Below are positions 43,861 through 55,893 of a stretch of 64,000 bases of DNA, in pieces. The DNA comes from Cladopsammia gracilis (Eukaryota; Cnidaria; Anthozoa; Scleractinia; Dendrophylliidae): the NCBI GenBank assembly GCA_022457155.1, contig JAJGOT010000291.1, positions 154,001-218,000 of the forward strand, read 5' to 3'. The notes under the pieces were generated by a model, which saw only the letters and a program-made list of their open reading frames with translations, made no database searches and had not been told where the DNA came from. Numbering within the stretch: position 1 is the stretch's first letter; the number at the start of each line of letters is the position of its first letter. The position numbers and the translations under genes are program-made.

Positions 43861-44700
43861 GTAAGTATGTTGTTATGAAGAATTTAACCCTGAATAAATA
43901 ACTACATTGTACATTATTATCAGCAGAAACACTGGGAAACTAGCACACTTTAAAAAAAGTAAAACAGGAAAACTCATTTATAAATTTTTGAGAGCTTGAG
44001 CATTTGCACTCACTTGTGGAAACTTTTTGTCACTGACTTGCTGATATTTGAAGTCCTGGGTCAATCAGTTTTTACTTCCCAAGTTGTTCAAGTGTTAACT
44101 TGACCCTTGCAGTGCCTCTTTGCACATTAGGAGTAAATGAGTACTGCCACATTACCAGACAACATACAGAGTCTTATTTGTGATAATGGCATTCCAACCA
44201 GAGGAGTAACAGCATATTAATTTCTAGAGTTTGCAGAATTCCTCAGATTAATTCCTTGTGAAAACACTTACTGCCAGTCAAAAATGTTATTTTTCTGGTT
44301 CATAATTTATAGACTGAGGACAAAACCAAGGATAACAAACAACCTGATGCTGTTGAAACAGAATCTAGTAAGTTAACACATTTATAATGGGATTGATATT
44401 TGTAGTGATTAGATACAGGGAATTCAGGTTGAGGGTTTCGATGCGTTTGTTGAAAAAGCTGATTTATCGTATTGCAAGGTAACCCGTTACCAGGCAGGTT
44501 GTAAAACAGGAGTGGTCGCTCTTCAAGGCTGTGCTCTGAGAAAGTTTGCACGGGACTGAAAGCTCTGAACCTGTGAAAACCAGGGTGCCCAGCATTATGA
44601 GTTTTACAAATATGCAAAAACATAGATTTCCTGGTTGCCTCAGGGCAAAAGTAAGTTGCCAGGAAACACCAGGCACTGCTAGAGCAAAGCCCTGATCTTG

Positions 44701-44947
44701 TATACAGCTATTTCAATTAACGTTGTCGGGTGAAAGCTCAAAGCTCAAAGCCTACAAGTCAAGACCGAACGAGTAAACCGAGCGCCTGTTCCAAGCATGC
44801 AGATAGTTGGGAGCGGCGAAAAGAAAAGAAACGGCGCGAATGAGAGATGCGACGAGCGGGAAAAACGTTTATTTTGCGCCGCTCCAAACTATCTTGGCTT
44901 GTAGCTTTGAGCTTTCATCCGACAATGTTAATTGAAATAGCTGTATA
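44701..44947. mobile_element. 247-bp MITE with TA ends
   Basis: Inverted ends TATACAGCTATTTCAATTAA and TTAATTGAAATAGCTGTATA. Pairing continues through CGTTGTCGG, TGAAAGCTCAAAGCT and TACAAG for about 55 bases. Terminal TA dinucleotides suggest a Tc1/mariner-type insertion (inference). The interior is GC-richer and non-coding. Confidence 0.9.
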
Positions 44948-44949
44948 AC

Positions 44950-45700
44950 AAAACCTTAAGTTTTCGACCTACAGTGTGTACAGTGTAGGTCATGTGTGAG
45001 ATTAGTTGGTTTGATGGAGGTCTCCAACTCATTGTTTAAATTATAAAAAAAAATACATTCTGACTTGCAATCATTATTTTGTTTCCTTTCAGATTTCACT
45101 ATCCTATGCATCAATTACTGCATTTTTTTTTTCTGAAGGCCAAGAAACTTAGTGATGTAAAGTAATGAATTTATATGTATGACAAATACAATCTCATATG
45201 GAAATGTTACATGTTAGGCTAAGGTAAACATTAATGTTACAGTTTATTACATGTGATTATTTATTTAGAATCCAATCAAGATAAGTAAATATTACGTGAG
45301 AATTTATTTTAAAAATGCTATACAGTATTGTAGTGCTATTTTCGTGAAAGTACAAACGATGAATTTAATGTCCTATTTAATGTCTTTAATTTTTTATAGA
45401 ATTTCCCATGTATCAGACCATTATGTGTGTTGTATTTTAGGTTTTCGACAGCATTTAGGTTTTATTTATCAGAATTTTTATACGTTTTTGTTAAATTATA
45501 GAGACTTAGAGAACAAAATTAATATAAAGAATTATTAGATTTACCTTCTAAAACAATCATTATTTGGAGTCGGAGATAGGATTTTTATGCATTCTCTCTG
45601 AGATTGTCTTTAATTGGTTTCTTTGGGTAGCTTACACGTAATCGTATATCAAGATTTAACATATTGAAATATATCTTAATGAACACCTTCATATAACTTT
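44950..45700. other. AT-rich non-coding stretch
   Basis: Nothing recognisable. The short ORF at 45296-45538 has no supporting features. Confidence 0.45.
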
Positions 45701-45718
45701 GTTGAAATTTGATTGTAA

Positions 45719-46567
45719 GTGGCCCAATATTGTATTCAGAGCCCAACTGCATTGGCCCAATATTAATGCAGCGAGAGGCCTACATCATTGGCCCAATATT
45801 AATGTGGCCGAAGCCCAACTTCATTGGCCCAATATTAATGTAGCCAGAGCCCTACATCATTGGCCCAATATTAATATAGCCAGAGCCCAACTTCATTGGC
45901 CCAATATTAATGCAGCGAGAGGCCTACATCATTGGCCCAATATTAATGAAGCCAGAGCCAACATCATTGACCCAATATTAATGCAGCGAGAGGCCTACAT
46001 CATTGGCCCAATATTAATGTAGCCAGAGCCCTACATCATTGGCCCAATATTAATATAGCCAGAGCGCAACTTCATTGGCCCAATATTAATGCAGCCAGAG
46101 CCCTACATCATTGGCCCAATATTAATATAGCCAGAGCGCAACTTCATTGGCCCAATATTAATGCAGCCAGAGGCCTACTTCATTGGCCCAATATTAATAT
46201 AGCCAGAGCCCTACATCATTGGCCCAATATTAATGTAGCCAGAGCCCAATATTAATATAGCCAGAGCGCAACTTCATTGGCCCAATATTAATGCAGCGAG
46301 AGGCCTACATTATTGGCCCAATATTAATGTAGCCAGAGCCCTACATCATTGGCCTAATATTAATGCAGCCAGAGCCCTACATCATTGGCCCAATATTAAT
46401 ATAGGCAGAGCGCAACTTCATTGGCCCAATATTAATGCAGCCAGAGCCCTACATCATTGGTCCAACATTAATGTAGCCAGAGTCCAGCTTCATTGGCCCA
46501 ATATTCAGGTAGCCAGAGCCCTACATCATTGGCCCGATATTAATGCAGCCAGAACCCTACAGCATTG
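45719..46567. repeat. 36-bp minisatellite, about 23 units
   Basis: The unit contains TTGGCCCAATATTAATG, then (T/C)AGCCAGAGCCCTACATCA-like sequence. Two main variants differ in the second half (CCTACATCA versus CAACTTCA) and often alternate. Because 36 is a multiple of 3, the first third stays open and would encode a 12-residue HWPNIN repeat. One unit near 46240 is shortened. No start, splice or codon-bias evidence supports real translation. Confidence 0.95.
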
Positions 46568-47342
46568 GGTCTGGCGCACGCAACTTGTGTACACGAGCGT
46601 AATACCGTGCTTATGCACCAATTCACGTTCTGTGAAAGGCACGGATTTCACGCAAAAGCACACGAGAAAAAAAAACAAAAGGCACAGACTAGGCACAGGT
46701 TCGGCACGTTTTGCAGAATGCTTAGGCACAGCTTAGGCACAGTTTACGCCCATTTAGGCACGTTTTTCGGAAACGTTATATTTAACTCGTCCGAAGGCAT
46801 GCCGTACGAAAATTCTCGGCGAGTGACCAGCCAGATTCAGTTCGTAAAAAATATGGTTATCAGCGAGAATCGAAAGTGATAAGTCATAGTAATAACTCGG
46901 CTGACACGAGCAAGACAAACGAGAATTGAAATAGTAATGGTAAAAACGGCAAACTGATCCTTACGGCAAGAAGAAAAGATAGAGACGGAAGTGAAATAAA
47001 AAAAACAATAAACAGTTGAATATATTTCCCGATATTTCGGTTTGCAAAACAAACCTACGGGGGCTAGAAAACAAAAATGAATACAGAAATAAAATGACTG
47101 TTACATATAAATCATTTGAAATAGGACATACAACAGAATAACAGAAAGTGATTGGTAACAAATAAGCTAAATGTCACTAATTAAGTTCATCGCGTCTATT
47201 TATACCATGAGGATGAAGTGTCATCGCTTTATCTATAAGATGGGCCTCGCGTGCCTTTCTGACTGAGTCGCGGTTGTTGTAGAGAATTGAACGAGAATTG
47301 AGCGAGAACAGCAAGACATAATAATAATAAAACATGATAAAT

Positions 47343-47626
47343 GTGACCTTCCACGGGAAAACGTACACTAAACAGTTATCTGTTAAACGGCCTAAAAGCG
47401 TTTGATCGCAGTTCGGAAACTGCGTTAAAATGGTTTAGGAAAGCATTAGAAGCGTTGGAAAAACCGTTCGAATTTTCATCCTTGCCGTTTGAAGCGTTTA
47501 TAAAAAAAGCGTACAAAACTTTTTTCCAGGCCGTTGACGCGTTGAAAGCGTTAGGAAAGTCGTTCAAATTATTCGTTCGGTCCACAGAGTTCAATACTTT
47601 ACAAAAGTCGTTTGAACAAAACATTT
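47343..47626 (+). other. Open frame with helix-like repeats, uncertain
   Basis: The + frame is open without an ATG and reads ETALKWFRKALEALEKPFEF, then FIKKAYKTFFQAVDALKALG. It is built on a loosely periodic AAAGCGTT...TCGTTC DNA motif. The opposite strand is open too, so it is more likely a degenerate repeat than a gene. Confidence 0.25.
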
Positions 47627-47936
47627 AAACAGCAGTTTTAAGGCTTACCTTCTTTGTAGTTTGATTTGACATCTTCGTTCTTTGTTCTCGTGAATATTCG
47701 ACAAAATATCACCGACATTTCGAGAGTACTTTCGCATCGTTCTCATGATAACTCGCACACGAAAATTCGCAAAGCAAATTAAAAAAAGAAGCGAATTTTT
47801 AGAAATTTCGCTGAAACGAAACGAAACACCGGTGAACTTTCCTGCCGAAAATACAAAGTGTTGCAGCGCCAGTTCGCTTAAACAAAGATTGTTTGGTATA
47901 AAACGCGTCGTAGACTGGGACGATGTTCGCAAAAGT

Positions 47937-50816
47937 AAACTTCTAGCGGCAAATTCGAGGAAAAGTTGGTAAACAGCCTTTTGTAAGTGAAAATTATGTG
48001 CTGAACACGAAAATCTTGTTTACCAAGCTTGATTCGGCCATTTAAGCCTCCAAATCAGTCATTTTTATTGGCTTACACAATTCAAGACATAAAAGCGAGG
48101 CTAAATGCCCTATCTCCTTACAAAACACTCCTATATGGTTTAAATCTAATGTAAATCAGCAGATGTTACATAAAGAATGTTTTTAAAAAGCATTTTGTGT
48201 TTACCACATGTTGGCCACGTGATCCTCTGATCACGTGACTCTTGAAAACGAGGCTAGAGGTTAGCTTTATTTCTTGAAGATAATTTTATACAAGTCCTCG
48301 AAAAAGAATTAAAAACTGTAATTATTTACTTTTAGAATATGAAAACAGTTGAGTTATCGTAACATCGTAACATCCACGATCGGCTTTGGTCACGTGACTT
48401 CTACTTAGATTGTTCCCTTGACTGGCCATCCTGAAACGCATGTCGATACTGGTTGTACAAATTGAATAGGAATTAAAGTCATTGACTAAAATCCTGGATG
48501 ATATCAGGCTCCCCCACAGGTCGCTGGCACGTTCAGCATGTCTTGATGTAAGTATCCTCAGAAATCTGCTGCGACAGTATTATTCTTGATATTTGACATC
48601 TGCCCCGTCCTACAGAAATTTTCATCAGATATTAAAAAAAATGCGCAAAGATGCTAAACCATTTTACTGTACCGTACGATTTACTGCTCTTGGTTTCCGA
48701 TAGTATTGGCATTATTTTGGCAGCAGCTGTCTGTAGTACGTCTGCATTTTTATGCACCTGTGCATGGCAGTCCAACACGCCGGCAACTACACTTCCTTGA
48801 ATTACATCCTGATTTACAGCCACAGTTAACCATATTATCGCAGCTTTGAGGTACGGGGGCAAGAGACATCAGCTTTGGCACTAGCTTTGCATTCAGCCTA
48901 GTCCAACCGGAGCTCTCTGGAAGGGGAAGTGTGGGATGTGGAACATGGGCTTGTTTCCAGATCATTGCTTGGTAGTGCGCCCTTTGAATATGCCATCGCA
49001 CTGCATCGCTCGTCGGAGGAAGAGCTTCTGGTGACCGGCACCTAGAAAACAACGTTGCGCGTTCTTCATTACAACTCTCCACCTCAGTTACACTGTAAAT
49101 TCGGCAAATGAACTTTTCAACGGACGTCACTGTGGAACTGTCCAGATCGCCACTTCCTAGGTTTCTCAGCAGCATGTGGCGTTCTGTGAACGTCTTCCAT
49201 GACGTTTTCTTGCTATGGCCAGCAAAGTAGGAGTCGGTATCACAGCCCGTTATTGCGTCAAAGGAGAGAATGCTTTCCACCTCAGGTATTGCTTGCTTTA
49301 GATTCTCTCGAATTGTATGGATTGGCAGGTACTTTCAGACGTTCCAGCTCTCATCTGCTTGCATCTCATTCTGTCCAGGTGCGAAACTAGAAGGAGAAAT
49401 ACGTCCGTGTCTTGACTTGCGACGACAATGCACTCTGCATTTGAGTGTACACAGTGGATAATCATTCGAGTATCAGCTTCTTCATGGAAACCTTTAAGAG
49501 CGCTGGTGTCGATGTATGGGCAGGAACACTTGACTGTATCTTCTTCCTTGAATCCGCCGCCAACAATGATGAGTTTATCAACTGGGGCTCCTGCAAGAAG
49601 CTATTCTGAAAGGAAGCTTGCTAAATCTGCTTTATTTTCGTCAAGAGCGAGAAAGTTAGACCAGTGCTTAGGCAAAGGAACGGTGCCATCTTCAATTACT
49701 CTTCTAATTGGTGCATGACCTCTGGAACGCTTCGTTCTGGTTGCGCACTTGATTGATGTTTCTCTGTATCTGTCAAATGTTACGTCTATTCGATTAAAAT
49801 CCTTTCCAGAGAAAAGAACAGCTTTCACAATTTTTTCGGCGAAATCGTCAAATGTGTTGCACGCTGAAGGTTTTCCAAGAGCCATGACTAATGCCTGACC
49901 ATCTACTATCAATGTCGATCGTCCTGCGACTGGTGTGACCCGAGGACGTTCCAATCCTTTTGAAAGTAGTTCTATCATTACTGACTTATTTTCAGTGCGC
50001 AGCTGGCTGTTTGTATCTGCGATAGCGAGGGGAACTGTAGTTAATTCATGGCTAAGGATTTTCGGCAAATCTACTTCTGTCGGCATTGATGGCAGCAGAC
50101 TTCTCATTCTCTTTCTTTTCGGCTTCATAAAGAGAAGAAAATGTGAGCGCTTTATTTTTGGGCAAAGTATCCCTGAGCTTCTTATGATTTCCATCTTCTT
50201 CCGGTGCCATAAGCCTTTCCTTCACAAAGGTCGCCAGCTCCACCTGCCCAAGGCTGTTAGCTTGAAGTAGGGACTCTTCTATCTGCGTTGTTGCCATGTT
50301 GCTGCCATGTTGCTGTAGGCGTGGCCGAATAAATAAGTAAAATAAAACAACGCAATTTTTTAAAAACTCTTTTTTCATTAAATTAGAAAAAACAAGTTAA
50401 AAAGGAACTTTAGAGTTAAATGTTAAAGTTCAAATTTTAAAGAAAGAAGTATTTTCTTAATTCAAGTTACGGTAGCCATGGTAGACGTGTATAACGAAAC
50501 AAATGGGGCCTACAGACGACAATTTTCAATTTGCCGTGTCTAAATTGAGCAGCCACTATAAAATTATATTTTAAAGACTGCGAAAATTATAATAAACCGT
50601 ATTGAAAAAAAAAAAGTTTCGAAACTAGTTTTTGAAACAGCAAAACAGTTTGGCCTCGTTTCCATGCCCGGTATTTGGTTCTGTATATTTAAAGTCAGAT
50701 TTTGAGAATAATACTCAAAATCAAGCTTGGTAAACAAGATTTTCGTGTTCAGCGCATAATTTCCACTTAGAAAAGTCTGTTTACCAACTTTTCCTCGAGT
50801 TTGCCGCTAGAAGTTT
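47937..50816 (-). mobile_element. Inverted-repeat unit carrying a nuclease-CXC gene
   Basis: Arms of about 98 bp (47937-48034 and 50719-50816) are inverted and differ at roughly six sites. They share AAAGTTGGTAAACAG and AACACGAAAATCTTGTTTACC. Weaker similarity continues outward (GACTGGGAC phrases at 47914 and 50845). Between them is one minus-strand pseudogene. Farther out, TTAGGCACAG repeats occur at 46720-46760 and 51490-51520. This looks like a DNA transposon or captured gene. Outer ends and target duplication are not resolved. Confidence 0.65.
48750..50297 (-). pseudogene. XPG/FEN-like nuclease with C-terminal CXC domain, broken
   Basis: Pieces on the minus strand form one protein. MATTQIEESLLQANSLG starts at 50297. 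LIVDGQALVMALGKP and DVTFDRYRETSIK (50194-49601) follow, then HEEADTRMIIH and ASQDTDVFLLLVSH (49600-49390), then FDAITGCDTDSYFAGHSKKT (49280 on), ending in CGCKSGCNSRKCSCRRVG. The acidic order D..D..EEAD..DTD..GCD, with a following glycine-lysine loop, is that of PIN/XPG-FEN1 nucleases with their H3TH element (inference). The end matches a tesmin/CXC-type DNA-binding motif. Defects are a frame change near 50070, a stop at about 49602, a frame change near 49300-49390, and an early stop at 48750 inside the Cys motif. Confidence 0.7.
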
Positions 50817-51019
50817 TAAAAGCAGCCTTTTCTTAAAAGTTGTCCCAGTCTATCGTGAACTTAAATATTTGAAGAAAACGTGATATAAATCTATCTTTCT
50901 GTTTTAACAATTCGAAATTAGCGTTGTTTTCCGCTTTGTAATCATTGTTACTCAACTTTTTGGAGACAGATCTTTTTGTCAATAAACACGCAAATCTCTC
51001 CGCGCTGCAATGTGATCTG

Positions 51020-52260
51020 CACAGTTTTGACATCAGGTTATGCTAATTTATTGCTGAAATTTGACCAACTTGTGAAAACACCAGACAGCTCATCCGATGA
51101 ATAAAATGACCCATTCCGTTTTATAAATCCAAATCGAATGATAAAACTCCAAAACGTCAATTTGTTTGAACAACTTTTTGAATTTTTGGCAGTATTTATC
51201 CAAAGCCGATGACCGAATGGTCAGAAACTACATCTGTATTAAATACAAGTACTATTCTACATCTCCAAACGGCTGGGAAAGCGGCAGTGCGGGAAGAATA
51301 CAAGTAAACACGATTACTGACATTACTGATTTTCCGCCGTCGCTTTCACTTGGAGAAAAAATAATTCGTTGCATGAGAACAATCTTGCAATTTTTCGTCA
51401 TAACAATGTGTGACCAAAAAGCGCTGTGACACGAGCAAGATGAAACTAATGTTTCCCGGGAATATTTACATAACGCCGTTCAAAGGCACAATTTAGGCAC
51501 AGCTTAGGCACTGCTTAGGCATGAAAAAAAGCTAGACATGCACACTTCATGCACAACTTGGGCACACTTTATGCACAACTTGTTCGTGTCAAGGCACACT
51601 GTAGAATCCGTAATTCGATCCAACGTACAACGAAACGTATTTTTATGTAAAATAAACGCTGTCTACCCTATATGCAAAACTAAAATTGTTCACAGAGAAG
51701 ACATTAATGAACTTTATTTTTTTTTACCAAATCTCAACCTAAACTGAATTTTAATAATTTCAAGAAGAGCTAAATTAAGTGTGAATTTTAGCCATGTACA
51801 CCAGTAGCGTGCGCCAGGCCTACTGTATAGCGAGACTTGAGCTATGATCACACTTGGTGGCCAAGCACCAGTGCCTGGGTACTGGCACAGAATGGTGTTG
51901 TGTTCACACACTGGGCGCCCATCAGACACCATTTTGAAACATACATGTAAGCATAGCAGGGAGTTACATTGTATACTATGGGTATGTAAAGCAGTGGATT
52001 GAGGGTCAAGTGCTTCTAAAGCAACAAAATATGCATTTACACAGAGCCTGTGCTCACTTAAGTGCCCGATAATAAATTCTCAGGTGCCAAGTGTGGACTG
52101 AGCCGTACTGAAGACCTTTTAATTTCACTTTATACAATGTATGACTCTGGTGTTTAAAATCTTACATTTTAAAACACTTACATTCCACTGCCATTAGTTT
52201 TATTTGAACTTCAGAGTTATTAAATAAAAGGTAGTATACTTGTTCAATCCTTTTGTTTGA
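51020..52260. other. Non-coding stretch
   Basis: Holds TTAGGCACAG/CATGCACA repeats (51485-51600) and a CACACTTGG...CCAAGTGTG inverted pair (51850 and 52085) that may bound a small MITE. No gene. Confidence 0.45.
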
Positions 52261-52279
52261 CTGTAGCAAAATTTTTTTT

Positions 52280-52990
52280 TCTACAGCTACATTTTATTGA
52301 GAGTAATGTAGACATTTTGCAAGAATTTCTATTTGCAATAAAATTTTAGAAATTTACAGACATTATATGAACTTCTCTGTGACATTTGTGTGGTTTATTT
52401 ATGGGCATTTTACTAACATTTTATGCAATGTTCCGTTTACTTTTTACAGATATTTTAGTGAGATTTTATGCTATGCATTCTTCACGCGTTCCTTTTATAC
52501 ACGCTGATTTTACAGAGAAAATATGGACATTTTGCATAGATTTAGTGCAATAAAATACATACATTATACAAGCATTGTATGTACTTTTCTGTGACATTTT
52601 GTGTAGTTTTTTTTGTTTACATTTTACAAACATTTCAGTCAGTTTTTTTTTTTACTCACTTTTTACAGAGATAATAAGGAGATTTTATGTTTACTGGTTT
52701 ACAGAGATTTTTTCTCGTGCCATTTTTATAGAGAAAGTAGAAAGATTTTCCAGAGATTTGTTGTTTGCAGCATAAAATCTCTGTAAATTTTGCACAAAAT
52801 TTACAAGAAAAACATTAAGATTACATACATATTTTATGCGATCTTAGTGCAGAAAATGTGTTGTAATTTACAGACTTTTTATGAAGTTACAAAATCTCTG
52901 GGAATGTGCACGTTTACAGAGTTCGTAATTTACAAAGGAAATGTAGACATTTTACAGAGATTTAACTAACTTTAGTGAAGTCTGTAAGTG
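52280..52990. repeat. Degenerate array of TTTACAGAGATTTTATG
   Basis: Variants of TTTACAGAGATTTTATG and GTGACATTTTGTGTAGTTT recur at irregular spacing, more than ten times. The core is the reverse complement of the motif in the 32.7-kb tandem array. Confidence 0.75.
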
Positions 52991-53435
52991 GTTCAAGTTT
53001 TCCAGTGATTGTTTTTTAAGCAAGGAAAGGTACAGTCAGGAGCCGTAATCAATTATGGCTCCTGGTTTTGTAGTATGATTTTGACCACGAAAGGTCAAAA
53101 TTCCTATAACACTACACTCTTTAGATCAATAGAGTGTTTCCACTCACGTGACCAGAGGCCATATTGGAGTGCTTAAACAATAGGAAATGTTTAAATAAGA
53201 ATAGAGCTAAAGTCCCATAGGCTTCGTTTAGGACACCAATATGGCCGCCTTTTCATGAGGTCTTTCATTGTTTTGGGATACCAATATGGCCGCCGTGACG
53301 TACAACGTGGTGCCTTGGGAGAAATTGCCAAAGCCCTTCAAATTGAGTTTGCGATTTAGAAAAACAATAGAATGGTAAATATTTTTCGCAGGGGTCAGTA
53401 ATATCTGACGTTTTTCGATTAATAAGTCGAACAAA

Positions 53436-53550
53436 TAAACGTAGTTTATTCAGCAAAAAGTTGTGTAATACGGCTGGGTAATTTTAAGAATAAAGGCGAG
53501 AAAAAATAAAAACGGACGAGTATTACGCAACTTTCAACTGAAGAAATTGT
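53436..53550. mobile_element. TTATTCAGC MITE, copy 1
   Basis: Inverted ends TTTATTCAGCAAAAAGTTG and CAACTTTCAACTGAAGAAAT enclose AATACGGCTGGGTAATTT. Related to the copy at 56831-56985. Confidence 0.6.
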
Positions 53551-54213
53551 TTATTTATTTCTACCGTCATCTTCCCTTGAAAATGTTTTTTTATTAACGC
53601 GGGTCGGGAAGAGTATAAAAACATGTCATATTTGCACTCGTTTTCGTATACAAAAGAAAAATTGTGGGATGCGGGAATTTCAATAAAGGAAAACGAAAAA
53701 AATTGTACGGACTGTATACGACTGTATGCGATAGAAAACTATAAGTGTGGACAGCATACTACTTTTTTCTCAGCTGGTGATCAAAGAAGTGTGTTGAAGC
53801 ACGTGTGAACTGTAGTCGTTTTTCAAACCGGGAAAATTACGCCTGAAATTATATATATATCATACAGGGCCGCCACAAGTGAACAAGATCGACACTTTTT
53901 CACGGGTAATGCCTGAAAAATTGTGCCTTTTTTGCAGTAGCATATCATAATTATAGGACAACAAACAACAAGGATGTACTTTTTGAACATACTTTGTTAT
54001 TGTGCTTTCGCAAAGCCAAAGTCCCTTTAAAATTTTAGAATTCATTGCTTGATTAGACTGCAAAAGTTTCACAAGGGCAAATACTTAACACTATAATGAG
54101 CCAATCAGAACAAACGCTAACGCTTTCCTGCCGGAAAAAAATGTTAAATATTCTGAATCTGTTTCATAAACAGATCTCTTTTGTGTTGCGCTTTAATTAT
54201 GTGAAGACTTTTA

Positions 54214-54376
54214 AGTCTTAAAACACTTAAGTGTTAAACACTTAACACTTAACACTTAACACTTAAGACTTAAGACTTAACACTTAACACTTAACACTTA
54301 ACACTTAACACTTAAGTGTTAAGTGTTAAGTGTTAAGTGTTAAGTGTTAAACACTTTAAGTGTTAAAACACTTAAT
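54214..54376. repeat. Inverted heptamer array (CACTTAA / GTGTTAA)
   Basis: Roughly ten AACACTT units are followed by about seven AAGTGTT units, so the two halves are reverse complements and can fold into a long hairpin. Variant AAGACTT units sit in the left half. Confidence 0.95.
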
Positions 54377-54684
54377 GAGCCAATCAGAACTTTCATAATA
54401 AGATCTCTTTGATGTATAGGCTTTACGAAGAGTCCTAGTATCGTTTGTGAACTCTGAATGAATCAAAGGCTCCTTAGAGCCAACCCGTGAATTTGAAATG
54501 CTAACGCGCAAGGTAATAATTGCGGTAAGCTTATGTTTTCACTCTGTCACGGTTCAATTTATTTTTTTTTTTAAATTAAACGTAAGGATTTTTGAGAAAT
54601 GCAAAAAATAAAAATACAGTATATCACTTTCAAAATGTTCAGTCCGAAGAAGAATGGAAAAAAAAAAAAAAAAAAAAAAAAAGA

Positions 54685-54760
54685 ACGCCCCGAGCGAGAT
54701 TCGAACCTGGGCCTTTCGGCTGTAAGTCCGCGATTTACACCACTCGACCACCGTGACCAC
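54685..54760 (-). ncRNA. tRNA-like Pol III sequence (pseudo-tRNA or SINE head)
   Basis: The minus strand shows an A-box-like TGGTCGAGTGG (54740-54750) and a B box GGTTCGAATCT (54697-54707) at tRNA spacing. It is followed by a T run of more than 20 bases (A run at 54659-54682 on +). The acceptor and T stems do not pair properly, so it is unlikely to be a working tRNA. A tRNA-Ser-like origin is a guess. Confidence 0.55.
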
Positions 54761-55129
54761 TGACCTGTTAGGATAAATTTTATTACTTGAACGTACATAA
54801 CCATCAAAACGCGTGTCTCAGTTGCAAATTCCTTTTAGATCGATTTTAACGTTGCATTGAAGACTCCAAATGCGAAACATCTTTAAGCTTATTGTTGTTT
54901 ATATTCGTTTACACCAATTTAGTTATTGTTATCGCTGGATTCACGCTGTTCTTGTTGCAAAACGCATTCGTAACAAAGCATTACGTCACTAAGTTTACAG
55001 CTGATGGAAGGAGTGAGCGAGTGAGTGACTCATTTGCATATCTGTCGTCGTTACCGATAACCCGTTCATTACGCATGCGCGTATATTCACGGGTTAAAAA
55101 GGAGAAAGCATTTACTCTGCTCACGGCAA

Positions 55130-55376
55130 ATGACGACGTTTTTGTGCGTAATTCACGTTCTCCCATTGCTGTGGCCTCTCTTAGCTTCCGTTGCAGCCAT
55201 CACTCCATATATCATAGCAGTTTCGTTGGAGCATGTGAACCCGTTTTTACCAAACATCAGTGAAACGGCAGCCTTTCAACTAGAGGGATCCATCTTTGGT
55301 TTTCTGATGACCTTTGTGGCGTTCTTCGGACTGTTGACAATTTGTTCCCGTTATCTTCAACTGGATGGAATTCAAG
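55130..55376 (+). CDS. DRAM/Frag1-family membrane protein, first coding exon
   Basis: The ATG at 55130 opens a frame with two hydrophobic segments: LPLLWPLLASVAAITPYIIA and SIFGFLMTFVAFFGLLTICS. Between them is HVNPFLPNISETAA, the family signature that in DRAM proteins reads roughly H-x-(D/N)-P-x-x-P-Y-I-S-D-T, and then G-IFGF and SRY. DRAM-like proteins are six-helix lysosomal membrane proteins linked to autophagy. The likely donor is after CAA G at 55376 (GTGGTT follows), phase 1. The upstream region has TTACGTCAC and TGACTCA-like sites that may be promoter elements. The exon at 55894 continues the family sequence. Confidence 0.75.
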
Positions 55377-55893
55377 GTGGTTTTGAGCAAAATATATTTC
55401 AGCTCCACTACACAGTAAACAACATGATCAAAAACCATTAGGTTTATTTTGGCGGTTTCGGCCAAGCACCAGGAACTATAACAATACGTTATACTGAACC
55501 TCTTATTACATCCAAGTATGCGATACATAACATGATACAGAGCTGACGGAGGCCAGAAAAAACCTGCCGGAAAAAAACCGCGGTGGGGAAAATACTCGGC
55601 AGGAAATCTGGGTAGGAACCATGGCTCAAGCTCTAAATAGCCCATCCTACGAGGCTACACGAGGGACGACATACTTAAAAATAAAGTAAAATAAAATAAA
55701 AATAACGTTACCTAAACTGAAGAGTCGGCCTAGAATGATATCCCACGTGATATAGCTCCCCCCCCCCCCCCCCCCTTTGTCCACGTGCTCATTCCACTGG
55801 GCTAGCCCCAGTACCCACTGTTCTCGTGCCGCAGAAATATTTCATTTCCGGCTAATTCGTATCCACTCAAACGCCAGAAATTCCATTTCACAG

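Noticed and set aside
44313..44367. Exon following 43763-43860
   Set aside because: Has AG and GTAAGT borders but creates an immediate stop when joined in the required phase.
45699..46022. 107-residue HWPNIN repeat protein
   Set aside because: Open only because the minisatellite unit is 36 bp; no start context, and the frame is lost as units vary.
54685..54760. Functional tRNA
   Set aside because: Promoter boxes are present but acceptor, anticodon and T stems do not pair.
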